Below, one piece after another: positions 1 to 6,330 of a stretch of DNA of 20,370 bases. The stretch is taken from contig CAZWDL010000127.1 of the NCBI GenBank assembly GCA_964632995.1, positions 1 to 20,370 of the forward strand, written 5' to 3'. Within the stretch, counting starts at the first letter, position 1. Each line of letters starts with the position of its first letter. Origin of the DNA: CAZWDL01 sp964632995. Lineage in GTDB: Bacteria; Bacteroidota; Bacteroidia; Chitinophagales; Saprospiraceae. The notes under the pieces are model-generated. The model did not search any database and was not told where the DNA came from. It was given only the letters and a program-made list of their open reading frames with translations. Position numbers and translations under genes: made by a program.

Positions 1-2859
1 ATCCTCCCGAACCTCCAGGTTCTGCCGCCACTCCTCTTCTCCAACCTGCAGCGTGAGGTGATACGTCCCCGGTCCTGCCGTCGCAATACCGTACTCCTCC
101 GGGATCGGCAGACCGAGATAGCCGCTGCGCAACACCTCCACAGCTTCCCGTTGCTCGCGCGGCGTTTTAGCCTCCTGAAAGCGATCGTAGGCGCGGCGCA
201 GGGAGCCCCAGCCGTACTGCGCGATGACCTGCTCGAAGCGCTCGCTTATCTTCTGCTTCTGCTCCGGTGTCAGCCAGTCGACGTCGAATTCCAGGTCCCA
301 CTGGTAGCGGTGGATGCCGGGTTTGGCGGGTAACTCAACGGTTTTGGAGTACACCCCCTGCGGACTGCTGATCGTCAGCCGGGCAGGTTCTTCTGCTGCT
401 TCACCAAGGTAGTAAGTGATCAATGCTGAATTGCGAAAGCGCGCCCGCGGCTTGCTGGACGTATTCACGATAGAAGCCGGGTTTTCCCCCGCAAACCAGA
501 AATGACCGCGTTGCCCGCCCCGGCTGACGTTATCCCACAGCGTCGCCGGCGACTGCTCGAAGAGGTAGGCCGGTTGTTCCATCTGCTTCCCTGCCATCTG
601 CTGCAGCGGCGAAATATCGTCCATGATCCAGATCGAGCGGCCGTGCGTGCCGGCGACCAGGTCGTTGTCGCGCGGGTGAATTTTGAGATCATAAACCGAA
701 ACGGTAGGCATATTCAGGTTCCAGCGCATCCATTCGTGGCCGCCGTTTAGCGAGCACCAGACGCCGGTCTCGGTACCGATGAACAGCAGATTGGGATTCC
801 GGTGATCCTCGATTAGCACCCGGACCACATCACCCTCCGGCAGATTGCCGCTCAGGTCGGTCCAGGTTTGTCCGTAATCTTCCGTTTTAAACACCCAGAG
901 CTCGAAGCGATCAGAGCGATGACCATCGAAGGTGACATAGGCTACCGCGGGGTCGAAATGTGAGGCTACCACCCGGCTCACCCAGAGGCTGTCGGGTACG
1001 TCCGGGATATTGCTGTCGACGCGGGTCCATGATTCGCCGTCGTTGCGGGTCACGTGGACGAGCCCGTCGTCCGTCCCCGCCCAGATCAGCTGCGGATCGA
1101 TAGGCGAGAGGGCCAGGCTGAAGACGGTGCAGTGGGTTTCCGCGCCGGTATTGTCGGACGTGATGCCGCCGCTGTCGTCATCCTTACGCTTCACCGGGTG
1201 GTTGGTGCTCAGGTCGGGTGAGATGACACGCCAGCTCTTACCCTGATCGGTGGTTTTGAAGACGTAGTTGCCCGCGACGTAGAGCGTATGGGGATCGTGG
1301 GGCGACATCAGCATGGGCGCCGACCAGTTGTAGCGGATACCCTCCTCTTCCTCGCGAATGTCGGCTGGAATCGATTCATAATTTAGAATATTACGAGGAT
1401 TCGGGCTGATGCGATCCAGCTCGTGGGTCAGCGGATCGTAGCGGGAGAAGGAGCCGTTTTCGCTGGAGGTGTATACCGTACGCCAGTCCGTCGGATCGGG
1501 GCAGGGGTACTGTCCGTCGCCCCAGTGCACCTTCCAGTTGGAATCGTTGAGGATGCCGCGGGCGTCGCGCGTAAAGGAGGCGGTGGCATAGAAGCCGTTG
1601 TCCTGCAGCCCGCCGTAGACGTAATAGGGATCGCGCATATCCACGTTGATGCGGTAGAACTGCCCGATGGCGAAGTTGTCATAGAGAACGAAGTGCTCGC
1701 CGTGATCGTGGGTCAGCGATAGCCCCTTGTCGGCGCCCAGATAGTAACGGTCGGGGTGCTGTGGATCGAGCCACATGGCGTGGAAGTCGCCGTGCACTTC
1801 TTCGTCCTCGGAACCGTTGCGCAGCGTTTTCCCGCCGTCCTCAGACACCATAAACCGCGTAGTCAGCACGTACACCCGCTGATCGTCGTGCGGGTTGATG
1901 CGCACCTGGCTGTAGTAAAAGGGGCGGTTGTTATAGGTGTTGACGTAAGTCCAGCTCTTGCCGCCATCTTCGCTGCGGTACAGGCCGGAGCCGGGCTTGC
2001 TCAGGTCTTCCGACCTTTCCGCTTCGACCAGCGCCATCAGTATCTTCGGATTCTTTTGGTAAACGGCCAGTCCGATGCGCCCCGTGGGGCCGGCGGGCAG
2101 GCCGGTGGTCAGCTTCGTCCAGCTCTTCCCGCCGTTGTTGCTTTTGTAGATGCCGCCGTTCGGCCCGCCACTCTCAAAGTGCCAGGGTTGCCGAAGGCGC
2201 TGGTAGAAGGCTGCGTAGAGTACGCGGGGGTTTTCGGGATCCATCACCAGGTCGATGCAGCCGGTTTTGCCGTCGTCGGGCAGGCCGTTGGTGAGTTTAT
2301 CCCAGGTTTTTCCTCCATCGGTGGTTTTGAACAGCCCCCGCTCACCGCTGTAGCCCCACAGGTGGCCAATGGCGCCGACATAGACGGTATTAGGGTCATC
2401 GGAATGGATAATCACACGGGCAATTTGGTGGGTGCTTTCCAGTCCCATATTCTGGAAGCTGTTCCCCCCGTCGGTGGATTTATACACCCCGTTACCCCAG
2501 CTGACGGAGTTGCGGTTGTTCGCCTCGCCGGTGCCTACCCAGATAATATTTGGATCGGCTTGATAGATGGCGATATCGCCGATGGATGCAGTGGGATAGT
2601 CGTCGAAGATGGGCGTCCAGCTCGTCCCGGCATTACCGGATTTCCAGACGCCGCCCGAACCGGTGGCTACGTACAGGTGGGTGAAGTCGTTCTCCAGCGC
2701 TTCCACATCCACGATGCGCCCGCCCTGATTGGCCGGGCCGATGTTGCGCCAGTGCAGGCCGGCGTAGAAGGCGGTATCGGTGGGTTGGGCCCAGGTGGAA
2801 ATAACGAATAGCATGGCGATCAAGTGGAGCATCGAACGGGAGGTGAAGCTGTGGGTCAT
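1..2859 (-). CDS. Sortilin/VPS10-type BNR-repeat secreted protein (3' end outside window)
   Basis: The frame is open for 953 codons from the ATG at 2859 to base 1 with no stop, so the C-terminus lies outside the window. The N-terminus MTHSFTSRSMLHLIAMLFV...STWAQ looks like a signal peptide, and the mature part opens with HWRNIGPANQGGRI, typical of large Bacteroidota proteins annotated as WD40/YVTN/BNR-like or VPS10 glycosyl hydrolase. At least eight Asp-box-like motifs (S/T-x-D-x-G-x-S/T-W) are visible, for example KSTDGGNSF near residue 125, KTTDGGKTW near 176, KSNNGGKSW near 240, RSEDGGKSW near 295, KTTDQGKSW near 535 and KTEDYGQTW near 657. This supports a multi-bladed beta-propeller. After about residue 720 a non-propeller segment begins (HFWFAGENP, later a helical stretch rich in Glu and Arg). 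Family members are about 1,000-1,100 residues, so little is probably missing. Glycosidase activity is usually assigned by annotation transfer only. Substrate unknown; export and propeller fold are well supported. Confidence 0.93.
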   Translation of the reverse strand, partial: MTHSFTSRSMLHLIAMLFVISTWAQPTDTAFYAGLHWRNIGPANQGGRIVDVEALENDFTHLYVATGSGGVWKSGNAGTSWTPIFDDYPTASIGDIAIYQADPNIIWVGTGEANNRNSVSWGNGVYKSTDGGNSFQNMGLESTHQIARVIIHSDDPNTVYVGAIGHLWGYSGERGLFKTTDGGKTWDKLTNGLPDDGKTGCIDLVMDPENPRVLYAAFYQRLRQPWHFESGGPNGGIYKSNNGGKSWTKLTTGLPAGPTGRIGLAVYQKNPKILMALVEAERSEDLSKPGSGLYRSEDGGKSWTYVNTYNNRPFYYSQVRINPHDDQRVYVLTTRFMVSEDGGKTLRNGSEDEEVHGDFHAMWLDPQHPDRYYLGADKGLSLTHDHGEHFVLYDNFAIGQFYRINVDMRDPYYVYGGLQDNGFYATASFTRDARGILNDSNWKVHWGDGQYPCPDPTDWRTVYTSSENGSFSRYDPLTHELDRISPNPRNILNYESIPADIREEEEGIRYNWSAPMLMSPHDPHTLYVAGNYVFKTTDQGKSWRVISPDLSTNHPVKRKDDDSGGITSDNTGAETHCTVFSLALSPIDPQLIWAGTDDGLVHVTRNDGESWTRVDSNIPDVPDSLWVSRVVASHFDPAVAYVTFDGHRSDRFELWVFKTEDYGQTWTDLSGNLPEGDVVRVLIEDHRNPNLLFIGTETGVWCSLNGGHEWMRWNLNMPTVSVYDLKIHPRDNDLVAGTHGRSIWIMDDISPLQQMAGKQMEQPAYLFEQSPATLWDNVSRGGQRGHFWFAGENPASIVNTSSKPRARFRNSALITYYLGEAAEEPARLTISSPQGVYSKTVELPAKPGIHRYQWDLEFDVDWLTPEQKQKISERFEQVIAQYGWGSLRRAYDRFQEAKTPREQREAVEVLRSGYLGLPIPEEYGIATAGPGTYHLTLQVGEEEWRQNLEVRED

Positions 2860-2905
2860 GGATCTGTTTTTTTAGAAAAAATAAGGGCAGGGAAGATCGG
2901 GAAAA

Positions 2906-2927
2906 ATTTTCATTGAAAAATGAAAAT
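2906..2927. repeat. AT-rich hairpin with GAAA loop
   Basis: ATTTTCATT and AATGAAAAT are perfect 9-bp complementary arms around GAAA. Read on the + strand the loop has the GNRA form; on the - strand it would fall in the 5' leader of the BNR-protein transcript, about 47 bases ahead of its ATG. It could affect leader structure or be a chance AT-rich palindrome. Function unknown. Confidence 0.45.
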
Positions 2928-2981
2928 GTTCTGTTTATGATACCCGTAGGTTTTCTCTTTTTTGTTCTCTGAAGGGACAGT

Positions 2982-3033
2982 TCCACCCCCCCGGCCCCCG
3001 CCAGCCATACGGCCCGTCTGGGCGGGGGAGACC
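2982..3033 (+). repeat. GC-rich palindromic element, copy A (ACGGNCCGT core)
   Basis: This 52-bp unit begins TCCACCCCC and contains GCCATACGGCCCGTCTGG between arms CCCCCGCC and GGCGGGGG. It is an imperfect palindrome around the core TACGGCCCGTC (3008-3018). A near-identical copy lies in inverted orientation at 3132-3184. The 35-bp centres differ at a single position (A versus G, 3003). It is probably a dispersed non-autonomous repeat; no coding content. Confidence 0.8.
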
Positions 3034-3035
3034 AT

Positions 3036-3061
3036 GCTAACATGCCACGCTAACATGCCAC
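3036..3061 (+). repeat. Perfect tandem duplication of 13 bp
   Basis: GCTAACATGCCAC occurs twice in direct succession (3036-3048 and 3049-3061), directly after palindromic copy A and the bases CAT. It belongs to the short-period repeats found in several gaps of this window, but its unit is not shared with the others. Confidence 0.85.
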
Positions 3062-3131
3062 CCTCACAGATCCATTCCATAGTTCCTCCATTTTACTAAA
3101 AATTCCGGGATCAGAATGAGCCTGCCAGCGC

Positions 3132-3184
3132 GGTGTCCCCCGCCCAGACGGGCCGTATGGCCGGCGGGGGATTTAGGGGGTGGA
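3132..3184 (-). repeat. GC-rich palindromic element, copy B (inverted)
   Basis: The reverse complement of this 53-bp stretch aligns with 2982-3033 from TCCACCCCC through the closing ACC. Besides single-base differences, a short internal segment differs (TAAAT here, CCGG in copy A). The two copies face each other across 98 bp. Their match includes flanks outside the palindrome, so this is a true duplicated unit and not just two GC-rich hairpins. Confidence 0.8.
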
Positions 3185-3378
3185 TTTGCAGAATTTTCAA
3201 AGAACCTGATCCGTCGATTTGCCTTTCCCTCAGCTTTCCTTGCTCGATATTCTCCCCCCGCTTCTCGTCCCAAAGCCGCTATCCCTCCAAAAATATTGCC
3301 CATCTCCCCATTTTCCCGTATTTTCACTTTCACTTCCCCTCAATCAGAAATTTTGTTGACCAAAACCCGAATCAACCC

Positions 3379-3930
3379 ATGTTGTACATTATCCTCGGTG
3401 TTGCTGTCCTGGGCTCCTTATGGGCCGTTGTTACTTACAATAAAGGCGTCAAACTGCGCAACCAGGTCGAAGAATCCTGGAGTGGTATTTCGGTGCAGCT
3501 CAAGCGCCGCTACGACCTCATTCCCAACCTGGTCAATACCGTCAAAGGCTACGCCAAGCACGAGCAGGAGACGCTGGAAAACGTCATCCAACTGCGCAAT
3601 CAGGCGCAGGGGGTTCCCGGCGATAAGGTGGAAGCCCAGGCACAGGCCGAACAACAGCTCAGCGCCGGCATCCGCGGTATTTTCGCGCTGGCCGAAAATT
3701 ACCCCGAGCTAAAAGCCAACCAGAATTTCATCGAATTGCAAGGCTCCCTCACCGATATCGAAGACAACATCCAGAACGCCCGCCGCTATTACAACGCCGT
3801 GGTTCGCGACAACAACAATTACGTCGAAACCTTCCCCTCCATGATTATCGCACAGATGGGGGGCTTCAATACCTTCCCCTACTTCGAAATTGATGCGCAG
3901 GAAAGGGAGAACGTCGAGGTGAAGTTTTGA
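3379..3930 (+). CDS. lemA: LemA family protein
   Basis: A 183-residue protein with one N-terminal membrane helix (MLYIILGVAVLGSLWAVVTY) followed by the LemA signature: NQVEESWSGI, then QLKRRYDLIPNLVNTVKGYA and KHEQETLENV, then a mostly helical body and the family ending around ARRYYNAVVRDNN and GGFNTFPYF. I start at 3379 because the family begins with this hydrophobic helix; the frame is open upstream to 3133, but that part is an unrelated translation of the repeat region. The usual LemA length of about 185-200 residues agrees. LemA proteins are membrane-anchored helical bundles with the bulk outside the cytoplasm; their biochemical role is not settled. The DUF2207 gene follows after 138 bp, a common LemA partner arrangement, so co-expression is likely. 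Confidence 0.96.
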   Translation: MLYIILGVAVLGSLWAVVTYNKGVKLRNQVEESWSGISVQLKRRYDLIPNLVNTVKGYAKHEQETLENVIQLRNQAQGVPGDKVEAQAQAEQQLSAGIRGIFALAENYPELKANQNFIELQGSLTDIEDNIQNARRYYNAVVRDNNNYVETFPSMIIAQMGGFNTFPYFEIDAQERENVEVKF

Positions 3931-4068
3931 TCAATTCCGGCATGACTTCCCTGACTATTGGACTGACTGTTTCTCCCCCGGAGTCTCGGGAACGGCAGTC
4001 CGGATGTCACCTCGGCTCATGACCGTATCATTCATGACTTTTTTTCCTGACTTCTACTGACTAGCCAT
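3931..4068 (+). repeat. Spacer with scattered TGACT units between lemA and the DUF2207 gene
   Basis: This 138-bp spacer holds at least seven copies of TGACT or ATGACT at irregular spacing, in two clusters (about 3951-3975 and 4033-4063), around a GC-rich centre where CCGGA and TCCGG could pair. No gene is visible. It resembles the other short-period repeat tracts that directly follow stop codons here, but it is the most degenerate of them. Confidence 0.45.
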
Positions 4069-5763
4069 ATGACCACTAAGATTTTTTCCCGATTCCGCCT
4101 CTGTCTTCTCCTCTTCCTTTTTCTCCTGCCCGCTGCGAACCTCTTCGCCGAGTACTTCGTCATCGAGCGTTTCGACGTCGATATCCGCCTCGATCAAAGC
4201 GGGTTTTTTGAAGTAACGGAGACCATCGACGTTCGTTTTACGGAACAACGGCACGGCATTTACCGGGATATTCCGTACAAATACCAGTTCAACGGCGAGG
4301 CGTATAAAATCGATATTTACGACATTGAAGTAGAGGGTCATAGGTTTAAAACCATGTGGGAAGGGCACAACCGGCGCATCCGCATCGGCGATCCCGACCG
4401 CTACGTCGAAGGGCAGCGGCGCTATGTGATTCGCTATAAGGTGGAGGAAGCCTGGCTGTTCGAGGAAGATCACACCGAATTCTACTGGAATATCACCGGC
4501 AACGAATGGCCGGTGGAGATGGAAAAAGTCAGCTACGCCATTCATCTGCCGGAGTCGCCGCCGCTCAGCGAGGAAGATTACCGCCTCTTCACCGGGCCCC
4601 TGGGAGCGCAGGGAACGGACGCCACCACGGCCTATCAAAACGGTAAGCTCTCGGGAGAGAGCACCCGCACCTTCAAACCCGGGGAGGGCCTCACCGTCGC
4701 CATCCGCCTGCCGGTCGACTACATCGAGCGGCCCTCGGAGATGGATATTTTCCTCAGCCGCTATGGCCTGCTGTCGGTCCCACTCGCATTGCTGGGCCTG
4801 CTGTCCGGCCTTTGGTTCCGCCATGGTAAGGAGGACGACTTCGTCAAAATGGTGCATTACTACCCACCGGACAACTTCTCCCCCGCCGAAGCCGGCGCCT
4901 TTATCGATGACAAGACCGACAACCGCGACCTCACCTGCCTCATCCCCTACTGGGCCGGCCAGGGCTATCTGGAGATGCAGGAACACGAAGTGAAAAAACT
5001 GCTCATCTTCACCGACACCGATTACGAATTCATAAAAATCAAAGATCTTCCCAGCGATCGTCCCGACTACGAGCGCACCATCTTCAACGGCCTCTTTCGC
5101 GACAGCGACAGTGTGCGTCTCAGTGATCTAAAAAACAGCTTTTACAAAAAAATGAGCCGGGCGCGCAGCCAGCTGCAGAGCAGTGTACGCGACAAGCAGC
5201 TGCATACTGCACGCTCGCGTATGATCTGGGGCCTGTTGCCTTTAGGCGCTGTGATCTGTTTTGGCCTGGGGGCATTCCTCATCTTCAAGTTCGAGCAGTA
5301 CGCGCCCGGCGCTGCCACCATCGCCACCGGCCTGCTCGCCTTTATCTTACGCCGCCCCATGCTGAAAAAGAACAAACAGGGCATGGAAATCTTTCAGCAG
5401 CTCTACGGCTTCCGCATGTTCGTCGACAAAGCCGACAAGGATCGCATCAGCCGCCTGCTGGAAGAAGATCCCTCCTATTTCGAGAAGACCCTTCCCTTTG
5501 CCATCGCCTTCGGCATGACGGAAAAGTGGACGAACCAGTTCGCCGACCTCTTCACCGAGCCGCCGCACTGGTACCACAGCGCCTACGCCCACCGTCAGGG
5601 GCCCTACCAGAACGATTCTTTCCAGGCTTTCGCCGGCAACTTCGACTCCAGTATGCAAGAAGTGCAGAGCGTGTTTACCAGCCAGCCGGGCAGCTCGGGA
5701 AGTGGCGGCTCGGGTGGAAGTTCGGGAGGTGGATTTGGCGGCGGCGGTGGCGGAAGCTGGTGA
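4069..5763 (+). CDS. DUF2207 domain membrane protein with Gly/Ser-rich tail
   Basis: A 564-residue protein. A signal peptide (residues 1 to about 27, ending near ANLFA) precedes a predicted extracytoplasmic beta-domain: YFVIERFDVDIRLDQSG, then the family-typical HGIYRDIPYKY and EFYWNITGNEW. A membrane helix follows near residues 234-251 (LLSVPLALLGLLSGLWF). The next domain contains YYPPDNFSPAEAGAFID and LIPYWAGQGYLEM, characteristic of DUF2207 C-terminal regions. Two further helices lie near 385-424. The tail after about residue 540 is almost only Gly and Ser and ends GGGGGGSW, a normal family ending. It follows lemA on the same strand, the usual pairing. DUF2207 proteins have no agreed biochemical function; a joint envelope role with LemA is inferred from gene order. 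ATG at 4069 is chosen because the signal peptide begins directly there. Confidence 0.95.
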   Translation: MTTKIFSRFRLCLLLFLFLLPAANLFAEYFVIERFDVDIRLDQSGFFEVTETIDVRFTEQRHGIYRDIPYKYQFNGEAYKIDIYDIEVEGHRFKTMWEGHNRRIRIGDPDRYVEGQRRYVIRYKVEEAWLFEEDHTEFYWNITGNEWPVEMEKVSYAIHLPESPPLSEEDYRLFTGPLGAQGTDATTAYQNGKLSGESTRTFKPGEGLTVAIRLPVDYIERPSEMDIFLSRYGLLSVPLALLGLLSGLWFRHGKEDDFVKMVHYYPPDNFSPAEAGAFIDDKTDNRDLTCLIPYWAGQGYLEMQEHEVKKLLIFTDTDYEFIKIKDLPSDRPDYERTIFNGLFRDSDSVRLSDLKNSFYKKMSRARSQLQSSVRDKQLHTARSRMIWGLLPLGAVICFGLGAFLIFKFEQYAPGAATIATGLLAFILRRPMLKKNKQGMEIFQQLYGFRMFVDKADKDRISRLLEEDPSYFEKTLPFAIAFGMTEKWTNQFADLFTEPPHWYHSAYAHRQGPYQNDSFQAFAGNFDSSMQEVQSVFTSQPGSSGSGGSGGSSGGGFGGGGGGSW

Positions 5764-5829
5764 AAGGTTCATGGTTTTATGGTCTCATGGCTTTAATAGT
5801 CGCTAAGCCAACAGAGGCCGTAAAGGAAA

Positions 5830-5856
5830 ACCTGCCAGCTAGGAAGACTGGCAGGT
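5830..5856 (+). terminator. Hairpin downstream of the DUF2207 gene; possible terminator
   Basis: ACCTGCCAG and CTGGCAGGT form a perfect 9-bp GC-rich stem around CTAGGAAGA, 66 bases after the DUF2207 stop. The bases after it include ATTCTTCT but no strong T-run, so intrinsic termination is only possible. The loop ends GGAAGA, close to the CTGAAGA loops at 5997, 6055 and 6229, so it may belong to that repeat family. Confidence 0.4.
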
Positions 5857-5866
5857 CAGGATTCTT

Positions 5867-5882
5867 CTAAAACCGATTTTAG
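5867..5882. repeat. Short AT-rich palindrome
   Basis: CTAAAA and TTTTAG flank CCGA. It starts 11 bases after the GC-rich hairpin at 5830-5856 and could supply the AT-rich part of a composite terminator. Small enough to be chance. Confidence 0.3.
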
Positions 5883-5922
5883 ACCAATTGGAACCGAAAA
5901 CCGGGATAAAAAATCCGTCATC

Positions 5923-5957
5923 GGTTCGAGATCGTTGAAAATCAGCGATCTCGAACC
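5923..5957. repeat. 35-bp hairpin with long stem
   Basis: GGTTCGAGATCG (5923-5934) and CGATCTCGAACC (5946-5957) are perfect 12-bp complementary arms. The stem extends inwards through TTG and CAG with one T-G wobble, leaving a five-base loop AAAAT. There is no T-run after it. This is the strongest secondary structure in the gap and a candidate structured RNA or two-way terminator for the convergent genes. Confidence 0.65.
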
Positions 5958-5996
5958 AACTCGAACAAAATCAAACCATCTCAGACCGGTGAACTA

Positions 5997-6019
5997 CCCA
6001 CCTGCTGAAGACAGGTGGG
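5997..6019 (+). repeat. Variable-stem hairpin with CTGAAGA loop (1)
   Basis: CCCACCTG and CAGGTGGG form a perfect 8-bp stem around exactly CTGAAGA. Two hairpins nearby have the same loop sequence but different complementary arms. Confidence 0.7.
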
Positions 6020-6054
6020 CTTCGGGCTTCCCGGAGAATAGCTCACTGCTCAAA

Positions 6055-6072
6055 ACCTGCCTGAAGACAGGT
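6055..6072 (+). repeat. Variable-stem hairpin with CTGAAGA loop (2)
   Basis: ACCTG and CAGGT form a 5-bp stem around CCTGAAGA. Its arms partly match those of the hairpin at 5997-6019 (ACCTG/CAGGT), with one extra loop base. Confidence 0.6.
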
Positions 6073-6185
6073 AGTCGAGTTAGGAGTCTTACGTTCTCTC
6101 CACCCGTGTACTCGCTAGTCCCTAACGAGGTTTTTATGTCTTTTACTGACACTATAAATATGCACAAAATATTTCAAAAATGCAA

Positions 6186-6212
6186 TCTTTTGAAACAAAA
6201 AATTTCAAAAGA
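6186..6212. repeat. AT-rich inverted repeat
   Basis: TCTTTTGAAA and TTTCAAAAGA are perfect 10-bp arms around CAAAAAA. It lies in the AT-rich part of the gap about 120 bases beyond the end of the - strand serine hydrolase. It could contribute to termination of that gene, but distance and the absence of GC pairs weaken this. Confidence 0.45.
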
Positions 6213-6228
6213 CATTCGCTTTCATCCC

Positions 6229-6245
6229 ATTGGCTGAAGACCAAT
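6229..6245 (+). repeat. Variable-stem hairpin with CTGAAGA loop (3)
   Basis: ATTGG and CCAAT pair around exactly CTGAAGA; after one mismatch a further CC/GG pair extends the stem. The arms are unrelated to those at 5997 and 6055 while the loop is identical. Confidence 0.6.
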
Positions 6246-6330
6246 AGGTTTTACGCTCAATTATATAAATGATGGTCAAGGAACCGGCTGAAAATAAGTA
6301 TCCAAAGACGGGTAGAATTGTTGCCCTTTG

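Larger units (their letters stand above)
2860..3378. other. 519-bp non-coding gap between divergent genes
   Basis: This gap separates the divergent starts of the BNR protein (-) and lemA (+), so it must carry promoters for both. I see no credible gene: the open frames here are Pro/Arg/Ser-rich readings of palindromes and have no family features. It contains an AT-rich hairpin (2906-2927), an inverted pair of GC-rich palindromic elements (2982-3033 and 3132-3184), and a perfect 13-bp tandem duplication (3036-3061). The stretch 3185-3378 is pyrimidine-rich on the + strand and otherwise featureless. AAATTTTG at 3348-3355 is a weak match to the Bacteroidota -7 consensus TAnnTTTG, 24 bp before lemA. 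Confidence 0.8.
5764..6330. other. 567-bp hairpin-dense gap between convergent genes
   Basis: No convincing gene lies here. The one long frame (5935-6237) reads through several palindromes and shows no protein features. The gap lies between the stop codons of the DUF2207 gene (+) and the serine hydrolase (-), so no promoter is required. At least seven inverted repeats can be read: 5830-5856, 5867-5882, 5923-5957, 5997-6019, 6055-6072, 6186-6212 and 6229-6245. A loose ATGG repeat (5769-5791, spaced 8 bp) directly follows the DUF2207 stop. The segment 6130-6300 is distinctly AT-richer than the coding DNA around it. GTTAGG (6079-6084) and CCTAAC (6121-6126) could also pair. Confidence 0.75.

Noticed and set aside
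1756..2811. 351-codon open frame on the + strand
   Set aside because: It lies wholly within the BNR-repeat gene on the other strand; its Ala/Val/Gly-rich reading shows no family features, while the - strand gives clear Asp boxes and a signal peptide.
3133..3378. N-terminal extension of lemA
   Set aside because: The frame is open, but the extra 82 codons translate the GC-rich palindrome and pyrimidine-rich spacer; LemA proteins begin with the membrane helix at 3379.
4054..4986. 310-codon open frame on the - strand
   Set aside because: Antisense reading of the DUF2207 gene, which has unmistakable domain motifs on the + strand.
5830..5856. Confident intrinsic terminator of the DUF2207 gene
   Set aside because: The stem is good but there is no T-run after it, and the loop resembles a dispersed hairpin family; kept only as a possible terminator.
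5935..6237. 100-codon open frame in the hairpin-rich gap
   Set aside because: It runs through four inverted repeats, has no recognisable protein features and its composition differs from the surrounding genes.
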